From: Mycolicibacterium palauense
GTDB lineage: Bacteria > Actinomycetota > Actinomycetes > Mycobacteriales > Mycobacteriaceae
Assembly: GCF_002592005.1 (NCBI RefSeq)
Contig: NZ_NVQF01000006.1
Location: 1-64,000 of the forward strand
Reading direction: 5' to 3'
DNA length: 64,000 bases
The translations under genes and the position numbers were made by a program. Under the pieces are notes generated by a model. That model did not search any database, was not told the DNA's origin, and saw only the letters and a program-made list of their open reading frames with translations. Of this stretch, positions 50,245 to 58,725 are shown piece after piece. How positions within the stretch are numbered: position 1 is the stretch's first letter; every line of letters starts with the position of its first letter.

Positions 50245-52061
50245 CAACCCGGCCCGACATCATCATCGTGATGACCGACGAGGAACGTGCGGCGCCGCCG
50301 TACGAGACCGAGGCGCTCACCGCCTGGCGGGAATCGGCGCTGCCCGGGCGCCGGTGGTTCGACGAGCACGGGGTCAGCTTCCACCGCCACTACACCGGCT
50401 CGCTGGCGTGTGTCCCCAGCCGCCCCACCATCTTCACCGGCCAGTACCCGGACCTGCACGGTGTCACCCAGACCGACGGCATCGGCAAGCGCTACGACGA
50501 TTCCCGGCTGCGCTGGCTGCGGCCCGGTGAGGTCCCGACCCTGGGCAACTGGTTCCGCGCCGCGGGCTACGACACCCACTACGACGGCAAGTGGCACATC
50601 ACCCACGCCGACCTGACCGACCCCGCGACCGGTGAATCGCTGGCCACCAACGATGCCGACGGCGTCGTCGACCCCGCCGCCGTGCAGCGCTACCTCGACG
50701 CCGATCCGCTTGGGCCCTACGGCTTCTCGGGTTGGGTGGGACCCGAACCGCACGGCGGCAAGCTCGGCGACAGCGGGACTCGCCGGGATCCGCTGATCGC
50801 CGACCGGGTGGTGGCCTGGCTGACCGACCGCTACGCGCGCCGGCGCGCGGGCGAGGCCGCGGCGCAGCGCCCGTTTCTGCTCGTGGCCAGCTTCGTCAAC
50901 CCGCACGACATCGTGCTGTTCCCGGCGTGGCTGCGCCGCTCACCGCTGGAGCCGTCCCCGCTGGACCCGCCGCCGGTCCCGCCCGCGCCGACCGCCGGCG
51001 AGGACCTCTCGACCAAACCGGCCGCCCAGATCGCGTTCCGGGAGGCCTACTACTCCGGATACGGGCCCGCCCCGGTGATCCGGCGGGCCTACGCCCAGAA
51101 CGGGCAGCGGTACCGGGACCTCTACTACCGGCTGCACGCCGAGGTCGACGACCCCATCGACCGGGTGCGCCGCGCGGTCACCGAGGGCGGCTCCGAGGAG
51201 GCCGTGCTGGTGCGCACCGCCGACCACGGCGAGCTACTGGGTGCACACGGCGGACTGCACCAGAAGTGGTTCAACCTCTACGACGAGGCGACCCGGGTGC
51301 CGTTCACCGTGGTCCGCACCGGAGCCCGCGCGACGTCGCCGCGGGTGGTGCAGGATCCGACCTCCCACGTCGACCTGGTGCCGACACTGCTGGCGGCCGC
51401 CGGTGTCGACGTGGGTGCGGTCGGCGAGATCCTGGCGGAGACGTTCAGCGAGGTGCACCCGCTGCCGGGCCGCGACCTGATGCCGGTCGTCGACGGTGCC
51501 CCCGCCGAGCCGGCCCGCGCCGTGTACCTGATGACCCGCGACGCCGTGCTCGACGGTGATACCCAGGTTTCGGCGGTGGCGCGCGGGCTGGGCGTCACCA
51601 GCAACCCGCCCGCCCCGATGCGCATCGAGCTGCCGGCCCACACCGCCGCCAACTTCGAGGGCCTGGTGGTGCTGGTCGCCGACTCCGAGGCCGCCGGCGG
51701 AGCCGATCACCTGTGGAAACTGGTCCGCACTTTCGACGACCCGTCGACGTGGACCGAGCCCGGGGTGCGGCACCTGGCCGCCAACGGACTCGGCGGCGAG
51801 GTGTACCGCACCGATCCCCTGGACGACCAGTGGGAGCTCTACGACCTGACCGCCGACCCGATCGAAGCGGACAACCGCTGGACGGATCCCGGCCTCGACG
51901 AGCTACGCCGCCACCTGCGCACGGAGTTGAAGCGGATGCGCGCCGAATCGGTGCCCGAACGGCACAACCCGTGGCCCTATGCCCGCCGCCGGCCGCCCGC
52001 CCCGGCGGGACCGGCCGTGGCGCAGGTCATCCGGCGGATGTGGCAGCGCCGGGGCCGCTGA
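50241..52061 (+). CDS. Type I sulfatase
   Basis: 606 aa. Formylglycine signature C57-V-P-S-R61 in ACVPSRPTIFTGQYP, N-terminal metal site IIIVMTDEERA, YDGKWHITH with the Lys/His pair, and RTADHGELLGAHGGLHQK for the second metal/sulfate site. No signal peptide, hence cytoplasmic; maturation would need a formylglycine-generating enzyme encoded elsewhere. The 3' end overlaps the convergent MFS gene by 35 bp. A phosphonate monoester hydrolase or arylsulfatase are alternatives within the superfamily. Confidence 0.87.
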   Translation: MTTRPDIIIVMTDEERAAPPYETEALTAWRESALPGRRWFDEHGVSFHRHYTGSLACVPSRPTIFTGQYPDLHGVTQTDGIGKRYDDSRLRWLRPGEVPTLGNWFRAAGYDTHYDGKWHITHADLTDPATGESLATNDADGVVDPAAVQRYLDADPLGPYGFSGWVGPEPHGGKLGDSGTRRDPLIADRVVAWLTDRYARRRAGEAAAQRPFLLVASFVNPHDIVLFPAWLRRSPLEPSPLDPPPVPPAPTAGEDLSTKPAAQIAFREAYYSGYGPAPVIRRAYAQNGQRYRDLYYRLHAEVDDPIDRVRRAVTEGGSEEAVLVRTADHGELLGAHGGLHQKWFNLYDEATRVPFTVVRTGARATSPRVVQDPTSHVDLVPTLLAAAGVDVGAVGEILAETFSEVHPLPGRDLMPVVDGAPAEPARAVYLMTRDAVLDGDTQVSAVARGLGVTSNPPAPMRIELPAHTAANFEGLVVLVADSEAAGGADHLWKLVRTFDDPSTWTEPGVRHLAANGLGGEVYRTDPLDDQWELYDLTADPIEADNRWTDPGLDELRRHLRTELKRMRAESVPERHNPWPYARRRPPAPAGPAVAQVIRRMWQRRGR

Positions 52062-53310
52062 GGCGGGGGGCCACGGCGGGGCCGCTGAGGCGCCGCGGCA
52101 GGCACAGCAGTGCCGTGGCCACCGTCGCCCCGGCCGCCACGACGAACGCGGCGTAGACCGACACCAGGTCGGCCATCCCGCCGAGCAGAGCCGCCGCGAT
52201 GGGGCGCGAGCCGAGGAAGCCCACCAGCCACAGCGCCATGATCCGGCCGCGCAGCTCGTCGGGGGCGCGCTCCTGCACCACGGTGCTCAGACCGGTCATC
52301 GCCCAGCCGAAGCCCAGCCCGGCCACCGCGAAACCGGCCAGCGCCAGCGCCGTGACCGTCGCGACGGTCAGCAGCGCGCACCCGCCGCCGAGCAACCACA
52401 GCCCGACCGAGGACACCCGCTCGGCGGGCACCCGCCCGCGCAGCAGCGCCAGCGCGGTCATCCCGACCGCGGCGCCGATGCCGAACATCGCCGAGAGCGC
52501 CCCCACCAGGCTGGTGCCCCCGCCCAGCGCGTCGGCCACCGACGGGGTCAGCGTGATCGACGGGTCGGCGGCGAACCCGACCATGGTGACGGCCACCAGC
52601 GCCAGCAGCAGCGGACGATCCCGCCAGACGTACCGCAGCGCCGTGCGCACCCGGTAGTCGGCGCCGGCCAGCCGCTCCGGCGGGGCCGGGAAACGGACCA
52701 GCACCAGGAAGATCGCGAAGATCAGATGCAGCCCGGCGCTGACGGCGAAGCCGGCGGCCGAGCCGAGGTGGGCGGCCAGATAGGCGCCGATCGCCGGTCC
52801 GATCATCCGCCCGACGGTCATCGGGATGCTGTTGAGCGCCATCGCCGTGGACAGCTCACCCGGGCGGATCAGCGACGGCACGATCGACTGCATGGCCGGC
52901 CCGCCGACGACGAAGCCGATCCCGACCAGCAGTGTTCCGCCCAGCACCGCGGCCGCCGCTCGGCCGCCGGCGACGTCGGGGACCAGTGCCAGCGAGGCCG
53001 CCACCGAGCCGGACCCCACGGTGCAGAAGACCCGGCCCAGCAGGATCTGGCGGGCCGGGTTGCCGGCGTCGGCCCACTTGCCGCTGGTGGGGCTGAGGAT
53101 CAGCTGCGGGGCGAACTGCACCACCCCGACCAGGCCGACCATCAGCGCCGAGTGGGTCGCCTGGTACATCACCACGGCGGCGACGATCCCGTGCGTCCAC
53201 ACCCCGACGACGGAGAACATCTTGCCCCAGAACAGGGCGCCGAACACCGGGTCGAACATCAGCCCGAGGGCGCCACGCGCGGCGGGCCGCGCGCTCGTGT
53301 GGGCGGTCAC
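52027..53310 (-). CDS. MFS transporter (EntS-like, MFS_3)
   Basis: 427 aa from GTG 53310. About twelve hydrophobic helices; LSPTSGKWAD and GRIMALWLVGFLGSRPIAA are the loop motifs of the EntS/MFS_3 exporter group. Divergent from a hemophore-like gene. Substrate unknown; efflux of a small molecule, possibly siderophore- or drug-like, is the family role. Confidence 0.82.
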   Translation of the reverse strand: MTAHTSARPAARGALGLMFDPVFGALFWGKMFSVVGVWTHGIVAAVVMYQATHSALMVGLVGVVQFAPQLILSPTSGKWADAGNPARQILLGRVFCTVGSGSVAASLALVPDVAGGRAAAAVLGGTLLVGIGFVVGGPAMQSIVPSLIRPGELSTAMALNSIPMTVGRMIGPAIGAYLAAHLGSAAGFAVSAGLHLIFAIFLVLVRFPAPPERLAGADYRVRTALRYVWRDRPLLLALVAVTMVGFAADPSITLTPSVADALGGGTSLVGALSAMFGIGAAVGMTALALLRGRVPAERVSSVGLWLLGGGCALLTVATVTALALAGFAVAGLGFGWAMTGLSTVVQERAPDELRGRIMALWLVGFLGSRPIAAALLGGMADLVSVYAAFVVAAGATVATALLCLPRRLSGPAVAPRLSGPGAATSAG

Positions 53311-53370
53311 GGGGTCACCACCCGCGGGCCGAGCAGCGCGTCGACGGGATCGAAGCGAAACAACGGCACC

Positions 53371-53389
53371 CCATGTACATAGCACATGG
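53371..53389. promoter_or_regulatory. Inverted repeat between MFS and hemophore-like genes
   Basis: CCATGT, seven-base spacer, ACATGG (perfect 6-bp arms). A 15-bp-period direct repeat CCGGATGTTCC is also present at 53423 and 53438. Both lie in the 221-bp divergent region. Confidence 0.4.
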
Positions 53390-53531
53390 ATGCATTTCGC
53401 CGCGGGGGCGGGGTTGGCCCAGCCGGATGTTCCAAGCCCGGATGTTCCTAGCGATGGCCGAACACGCGGACTGGTGTGCTGGGTGCGCGGCCGATCCCGG
53501 CCGCACACAGGGTGTTCGAAGGCGGAGAGAT

Positions 53532-53897
53532 ATGACCAGGTTTCGGCGGCCGGCCCGCACGGCGATGATCGGCGCGGCGGTGGCGGTGGCGATGTACGGC
53601 GGCCAGGCGGCGGTGGCTTCGGCGGCCCCGGACCTGACGCCGCTGACCACCACCACCTGCAGCTACGCCCAGGTGCAGGCCGCACTGGACGCGCAGGCAC
53701 CCGACCTGGCCAGGCAACTGACGCAGTATCCGATGGCACAGGCCCGGCTGCAGACGTTCCTGTCGGCCCCGGTCGATCAGCGCGAGCAGATGCTCGAGCA
53801 GGCCCAGGGGCTGCTGGCCCCGAAGGCCGGCACCGAGCAGAGCCAGCAGTACGCGGACACGGTTCTGCGGGTCGCCGAAACCTGCGGCCAGTACTGA
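53532..53897 (+). CDS. Secreted hemophore-like protein
   Basis: 121 aa from ATG 53532 (GGAGAG upstream). Signal peptide of ~31 residues ending ASA-AP. Mature helical domain with one Cys near each end (TTTCSYAQVQAALDAQ ... RVAETCGQY), probably disulfide-bonded, and the motif QYPMAQARLQTFL. This pattern is that of the mycobacterial hemophore-related (Rv0203-like) family. Heme binding by the actual protein is not shown by any clear His/Tyr motif. Confidence 0.78.
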   Translation: MTRFRRPARTAMIGAAVAVAMYGGQAAVASAAPDLTPLTTTTCSYAQVQAALDAQAPDLARQLTQYPMAQARLQTFLSAPVDQREQMLEQAQGLLAPKAGTEQSQQYADTVLRVAETCGQY

Positions 53898-53918
53898 CAG
53901 CCGGTACTGAACGGCCGG

Positions 53919-54539
53919 TCAGGGGCGCGGCAACCGGCAGCCGGTATAGCCGGAGATCCCGAGGTTGCCCTGATAGCCGACCTTGATGAACAACCCGGCC
54001 GGCCCGTAGAAGCCGACGTCGTGGTTGCCGGGCGCGTCCTGCATCGTCTGGATGTCGGTGGCACCGATCCCGGCGGCCGACGACGTGGCCGTGTCGAGGA
54101 TCTGCGACCACTGCCGTTCGGACAGGCCGGCGTTCTGCGCGATGCGGTTGGGCAGGAAGGAGCGCCGGCCGTCGGTCCGGTCGTAGGGCCGCTGGCAGTT
54201 GTCGGTTTCGGCGTTGTCCTGCGTCGTCCACACCAGCTGCGGCGCGATGCGGCTCGCGCCGGCGACGATCTCGTCCATGGCCGTCCGCACCGCGGCTTCG
54301 GTTTCGGACAGGGACGGCAGCGCTTCGAGCTCCTCGAGCACCGGGGCGGTGTCCGTCGACGGCGCCGGCTCGGCGGGTTCGTGGGGTGTGTCCACCTGAC
54401 ATCCTGACGCGAGAGGGGCAATGACGAGGGCCGTGACGAGGGCAGTGACCAGCGCGGCGGCGCGGGTGGCGGCGGCGAGCCGAGGCCTCAACACCGGCAC
54501 CGGCACCGGCAGCGATCTAGGCATGTCGACTCCGTTCAC
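53919..54539 (-). CDS. Lipoprotein (LppV/LppA-like)
   Basis: 206 aa from GTG 54539 (GTGA overlap with the upstream hydrolase) or ATG 54524. Lipobox LASGC after a hydrophobic stretch with ALVT repeats, so the mature protein is a lipid-anchored ~160-residue domain with Cys in DNCQRPYD and YTGCRLP. Gene order lipoprotein / WXG-hydrolase / WXG-like resembles M. tuberculosis Rv2796c (lppV)-Rv2797c-Rv2798c as I remember it. It may protect against or assist the hydrolase encoded upstream. Confidence 0.82.
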   Translation of the reverse strand: MNGVDMPRSLPVPVPVLRPRLAAATRAAALVTALVTALVIAPLASGCQVDTPHEPAEPAPSTDTAPVLEELEALPSLSETEAAVRTAMDEIVAGASRIAPQLVWTTQDNAETDNCQRPYDRTDGRRSFLPNRIAQNAGLSERQWSQILDTATSSAAGIGATDIQTMQDAPGNHDVGFYGPAGLFIKVGYQGNLGISGYTGCRLPRP

Positions 54540-56392
54540 CTGTCCAGAATGGCCTTGTCGTCAAGGCCCGCCACGACCGCGGCGATGTTGTAGCCGGTGG
54601 TGCGGGGCAGCGCCTGACCGGTCGGACCCGTCGTGGTTCCGGTGCGCGGGTACTCGCTGTGGCCGTGCGCGGCGTCGAGGTCCAGCACGCCGCCGCGGCG
54701 GTCGGGGATGCTGACCGCCTCGGTTTCCAGGTGCACGAAGTTCGGGTTGGTGGCGGGGTTCGGCCCGAACTGGCCGGCGCCGGTCGCGTCGCCGGCCAGC
54801 AGACCTCCGTGCAGCAGCGGGCCGAGACCGGGGACCAGCGGCGCCGCCACGTGGGCCAGCGGTGGTCCGTCATAGACCCATTGAATCGGATCGTCGGGTG
54901 TTTCCATGGTGAACACGTGGCCGGGCTGCAACTGCAGGTCGCCGGGCGTACTCGCCTCGATGCCGGGTGAGCCGTAGAAGAGCGCGTCGGTGACGCCGTG
55001 GTCGCCGGGTTGCTGCAGAGCCAGCCCGGTGGTCAGCGATCCGTAGGAGTGCCCGATGGCCGTCAGGTGTGCCGGTGCCCCCTCGTGGGCGGCGGTGACG
55101 CCGTCGTAGAAGCGGGACAGATCGACCGCGCCGGCGCGGGCGACGTTGTCGTGGCTGACCTCCCAGGCCCCGGCCAGGGACGCACCGAGGTCGTCGGTGC
55201 CGGGGATCTGCGGCGGGTCGTAGCCGATCCAGGCGATCGCCGCCACGGTGTCGCCGGCGTGGCCGGGGACCAGGCCGAGTTGGCGCATCGCCTCCTGACG
55301 CAGGTTCGACGCCTCGGATGCCATGTCGACGATCCCGCCGCGCACCGTGGTGTTCAGACCGGGGGTGGTCACCGAGATGTTCTGCGCGGTGTCGGGGTCG
55401 CCGACCGCGACCGCGGCCCGGGCCTGGCGGCCGGTCTGGGTGTCGAGCACCATCAGCTTGCGCTCGGGGTGTCCGGTCACCGCCTTGTCGACGGCCTGCA
55501 GGTCGGGCAGGTACCGAGCCCCGTTGAGGGCCGCGTCGTACCGGCGCTGCCAGTCCTCGTAGCGCAGCCGGTCGTCGAAGATCGCGCCTGGCTTGTTCAG
55601 TTCGGGGATGTTGTCGCCGGCCGCCCAGTCCGGATGTGCGGCGCGCAGGGCCTCGGCGCGGGCCTCGGCAGCCCGCGCCGAGGCCAGCTGGTCGGCCAGG
55701 TTCAGCCGGTTGTAGTAGTCACTGCCGCGATAGGTGTCGTCGCCGGTCGGCATTCCGGGGTGGTTGCCGACGTTGTGGTCGCGGCGGTAGAGGTAGTCCT
55801 TCTGTTCGTTGGACAGGCTGCGCCAGAACCTGGTGAACTCGTCGGGGTCCTGCGGCAGCGGCTGATCGAGCAGTGGCGTGTCGAGGGCGTCGGCGGGGAT
55901 GGGCGCGGAGCCGTCGGCCATCGCGATGGCGTGGGCCAGTGCGGCGTCGACCGCGTTCGCCTCGGCGACGATCCGGTCCAGCCGGGGCTGCAGCTGCTGC
56001 TGTTTGAGCAGAATCTCCATCGGATTGCCGCGCACCCCGGCACCGGGGACCACCGTCGCGGACACCGGGTCGATCTCCATGCCCAGCACCGCCGCGTCGG
56101 CCTTCAGCGTCGCCAGTTCGGATTTGATCCGCTCGATCTCGTCGGCGGCCCCGCGGGCGGCGTTGGCCACCGCCATCGCCTCGTTACCGTGCGCGTCGAG
56201 GTCGGCGCGGGTCTTGCCGATCGCGTCCCGGGCCGCGGCCGCGGCCGCCCCGCCCCACGTCGCGAACGCCGGCAGGGTCGCCAGCCCGCCGGCGGCGTCG
56301 CGGGCGGCCTGGGCGCGGCTGGAGGCGGCGTGGAACACCTCGCGCACGTCGCCGGGGTCCCACCGCTCGATGTCCGCGACGGTCAGGGTCAC
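54536..56392 (-). CDS. ESX-like helical N-terminus fused to alpha/beta-hydrolase (DUF1023-like)
   Basis: 618 aa. Residues 1-~110 are a helical WXG100-like region (ATWGGAAAAAARDAIGKTRADLDAHGNEAM), then a long coiled/charged region, and a C-terminal alpha/beta hydrolase with nucleophile elbow GHSYGS and LDLDAAHGHSEYP supplying the His. Resembles Rv2797c in position and architecture. The N-terminus suggests a polymorphic-toxin-like or cell-wall-directed enzyme exported by a type VII system; no ESX machinery is in the window. Confidence 0.82.
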   Translation of the reverse strand: MTLTVADIERWDPGDVREVFHAASSRAQAARDAAGGLATLPAFATWGGAAAAAARDAIGKTRADLDAHGNEAMAVANAARGAADEIERIKSELATLKADAAVLGMEIDPVSATVVPGAGVRGNPMEILLKQQQLQPRLDRIVAEANAVDAALAHAIAMADGSAPIPADALDTPLLDQPLPQDPDEFTRFWRSLSNEQKDYLYRRDHNVGNHPGMPTGDDTYRGSDYYNRLNLADQLASARAAEARAEALRAAHPDWAAGDNIPELNKPGAIFDDRLRYEDWQRRYDAALNGARYLPDLQAVDKAVTGHPERKLMVLDTQTGRQARAAVAVGDPDTAQNISVTTPGLNTTVRGGIVDMASEASNLRQEAMRQLGLVPGHAGDTVAAIAWIGYDPPQIPGTDDLGASLAGAWEVSHDNVARAGAVDLSRFYDGVTAAHEGAPAHLTAIGHSYGSLTTGLALQQPGDHGVTDALFYGSPGIEASTPGDLQLQPGHVFTMETPDDPIQWVYDGPPLAHVAAPLVPGLGPLLHGGLLAGDATGAGQFGPNPATNPNFVHLETEAVSIPDRRGGVLDLDAAHGHSEYPRTGTTTGPTGQALPRTTGYNIAAVVAGLDDKAILDR

Positions 56393-56398
56393 CGCAAC

Positions 56399-56728
56399 TC
56401 ACGGCGAGGTCTGCGCGGTGATCGCGTCGGCGGCCTGCGCCGGGATCTCGAGTGCCCGGCTGCCGCCTTCCTCCATCTCGCAGAAGCACTGTGCACTGGT
56501 GTGCAGCCCCTGCGCGTGATCGGACATCCGCGTCAACAGGGTGCCGGTCGTCTGCAGCCAGGCCGCGCTCTTGGCCGCCAGTGCGGCCGCCGAGGCGCCC
56601 CGCCAGCCGCCCTGGGCCACCTCGACCCGGCCGTCGGCATCGGCGTGGCGCATCGCGACGTCCTCGCCGTGACCGGTCACCGCGACACCCGAGGCGATCA
56701 GATCCTCGATGTTCACCCGGAGCGCCAC
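56399..56728 (-). CDS. WXG100-like small helical protein
   Basis: 109 aa. Two-helix hairpin pattern with the central turn GGWRGASAAALAAKSAAW, and a C-terminal segment with Cys (SAQCFCEMEEGG). Size and layout match the ESX-type/DUF2580 proteins. Six bp upstream of the hydrolase gene, so it is likely its secretion partner (equivalent to Rv2798c in position). Confidence 0.75.
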   Translation of the reverse strand: MALRVNIEDLIASGVAVTGHGEDVAMRHADADGRVEVAQGGWRGASAAALAAKSAAWLQTTGTLLTRMSDHAQGLHTSAQCFCEMEEGGSRALEIPAQAADAITAQTSP

Positions 56729-56776
56729 GGCAACCCCCCAACGACGACACTTCCTACCGCGTCATGCATAGCAGCA

Positions 56777-56807
56777 CACCGCCGACGCGCGCCAGTCACC
56801 GGCGGTG
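56777..56807 (-). terminator. Hairpin downstream of the TetR gene
   Basis: CACCGCCG and CGGCGGTG (8-bp perfect stem, 15-base loop) between the end of the leftward TetR gene and the start of the WXG-like gene. Candidate terminator. Confidence 0.4.
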
Positions 56808-56814
56808 GGGGTGT

Positions 56815-57423
56815 TCACGGGCGCGCCGGCCCCGACCGATTCTGCAGGCGGGCCGCCAGCAACGTGGTCCATTCCGCGAGATAGTCGTCGTCGGGGACGG
56901 CCGCGTCGGCCCGACGAAAGAGGTTGGTGGCGAAGCGGGCTCCGAGCAGCGCGTTGACCCCCAGCGCGGCGACGGTGGACCGTTCCCGGCGGGTCAGCTG
57001 CGGCCCCCAGGTCTCGATCCAGCCGGCGAGTTCGGCGGTCAGCCCGTCGACGAGCGCGGCGTAGGCGCCGTCCAGACGCGCGGACAGCCCGGCGGGGGTG
57101 CGCGCGGCGATCTGGAGGAGCTCGGTTTCCTGATCGATCACGGTGAGCAGGTAGCGGCCGAGGACGGTGAGTTCGGCGTGCAGGTCTCCGATCCCGGCGA
57201 AGAGGGCGCGGATGTCGTGCATGGCCGCGCGACGGTCCAGCTGGCGGTCGATCCCGGCGGCGAGCAGGGCGTCTTTGGACTTGAAGTGGCGGTACAGGGC
57301 GCCCGAACCCGCGGCCAGGCCGGCGGCCGCCTCGATCTGGGAGACGCTGGTGGCCTCGAATCCCCTGTCGCTGAACAGCCGCATCGCTTCAGTGAGCAAT
57401 CGTTCGCGGGTGGGCGCCGTCAT
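56815..57423 (-). CDS. TetR-family transcriptional regulator
   Basis: 202 aa from ATG 57423. HTH: FEATSVSQIEAAAGLAAGSGALYRHFKSKDALLAAGI. C-terminal domain of the TetR_C_11-like type (LGVNALLGARFATNLFRRADA). Divergent from the P450 gene, with a strong palindrome in the 93-bp gap; it very likely represses the P450 operon. Confidence 0.9.
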   Translation of the reverse strand: MTAPTRERLLTEAMRLFSDRGFEATSVSQIEAAAGLAAGSGALYRHFKSKDALLAAGIDRQLDRRAAMHDIRALFAGIGDLHAELTVLGRYLLTVIDQETELLQIAARTPAGLSARLDGAYAALVDGLTAELAGWIETWGPQLTRRERSTVAALGVNALLGARFATNLFRRADAAVPDDDYLAEWTTLLAARLQNRSGPARP

Positions 57424-57433
57424 TGACCTCTCC

Positions 57434-57468
57434 AAAGTGATCACTTACTCTCTGTCTGAGGTCACTTT
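57434..57468. promoter_or_regulatory. Operator region for TetR/P450 divergent pair
   Basis: AAGTGATCACTT at 57435-57446 is a perfect 12-bp palindrome. A further inverted copy TCACTTT at 57462-57468 pairs with AAAGTGA at 57434-57440. Placed between the two divergent starts. Confidence 0.65.
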
Positions 57469-57516
57469 ACCCGTTGTCCGTTCCGCTGGGAGCGATTCGA
57501 TGCCACACGACAAGCC

Positions 57517-58698
57517 ATGACCGCCCCCGAGACGAGCCCGCCACGGTTGCCGTGGGACGCGGCCGATCCCCACCCCTTCTACGAGGCACGCCGCCGCGAG
57601 GGCACCGTGGTGTGGGACGGGACCGCCCAGGCGTGGCTCGCGCTGGGCTATCACGCCGTCCGCGAGGTGCTGTCCGGGCCGGGCTGGATCAGCGATCCCC
57701 GCGCCGGGCGCCCCTCCCGCGATGCCCCCGCGTTCCTCGACCCGCAGTTCGTCGAGGCGAACATGCTGTTCACCGATGCAGCACCACACGGTCGGCTGCG
57801 CGGCGCGGTGCGTGACGTGTTCACCCGCTCGTTCGTCACCGGCCTCACCGACGGCGTCGAGTCGATCTGCGCCGACGTCATCTCGGCGGTGCACGTGCAG
57901 GACCCGGTCGAGGTGATGTCCCGGATCGCGCTGCCGCTGCCGATCGCGGTCATCGGCGCCTGGATGGGCCTGGACGCCGGTCAGTGCGGTGCGCTGCGCG
58001 ACCACTCCCCGTCCATCGTCCGGATCCTGGGCGGCTTCAGCGACGACCGCGAACTCCGGGACGGCCTCTCCGCGGCCGCCGCGCTGATCGCCGATTTCCT
58101 GCCGGCCGCCGCCGACCGCCGCGCCCGCCCCGGCGACGATCTGCTCAGCTTCATCGCCGCGGATCCCGGCCTCAGCCTCGACGAGGTCGTGGTCACCGCG
58201 ATCCTCGTCGCGGTGGCCGGTCACGAGACCACCGCCAACCTCCTCGGCGCCGGCCTCATCCGGCTTCTCACGCCCACGCCCGACGGCACCCGCCTCGCCG
58301 ACGGGATCGACCCCGCCGATCCCGCGGCCGTCACCGAACTGCTGCGCCTGGACGCACCCGTCCAGGCCGCCGCCCGCACCGCCACCACCGACCACCACCT
58401 CGACGGTGTCACCATCCGTCGCGGCGAACCCGTCCTGGCCTGTGTGGCTGCCGCCAACCGCGACCCGGAGGTCTACCCGCGGCCCGACGACTTCCGGCCC
58501 GGCCGCCGGGGACCCGCACCCCTGAGCTTCGGCCACGGCGCGCACTACTGCCTGGGCGCCCCCCTGGCCCGGCTCGAGATCGCCGTCGCGCTGCGGCAGT
58601 TCCTGGACCGCGAACCGATCCTCACCGGCACACCCGTCTGGCGCGACACCCCCGCCATTCGCGGACCACTCACCGTCCCAGCCGTATTCACCGCCTAG
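57517..58698 (+). CDS. Cytochrome P450
   Basis: 393 aa. Heme loop FGHGAHYCLGAPLAR with C345; I-helix VAVAGHETTANLLG (the full A-G-x-E-T pattern); E-x-x-R-equivalent in TELLRLDAP. Soluble class-I bacterial P450, closer to the CYP107/biosynthetic type than the one at 8069-9271. No ferredoxin gene beside it. Under the control of the divergent TetR. Confidence 0.9.
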   Translation: MTAPETSPPRLPWDAADPHPFYEARRREGTVVWDGTAQAWLALGYHAVREVLSGPGWISDPRAGRPSRDAPAFLDPQFVEANMLFTDAAPHGRLRGAVRDVFTRSFVTGLTDGVESICADVISAVHVQDPVEVMSRIALPLPIAVIGAWMGLDAGQCGALRDHSPSIVRILGGFSDDRELRDGLSAAAALIADFLPAAADRRARPGDDLLSFIAADPGLSLDEVVVTAILVAVAGHETTANLLGAGLIRLLTPTPDGTRLADGIDPADPAAVTELLRLDAPVQAAARTATTDHHLDGVTIRRGEPVLACVAAANRDPEVYPRPDDFRPGRRGPAPLSFGHGAHYCLGAPLARLEIAVALRQFLDREPILTGTPVWRDTPAIRGPLTVPAVFTA

Positions 58699-58725
58699 GA
58701 CACCGCACGCCCGATAGGACACCGC

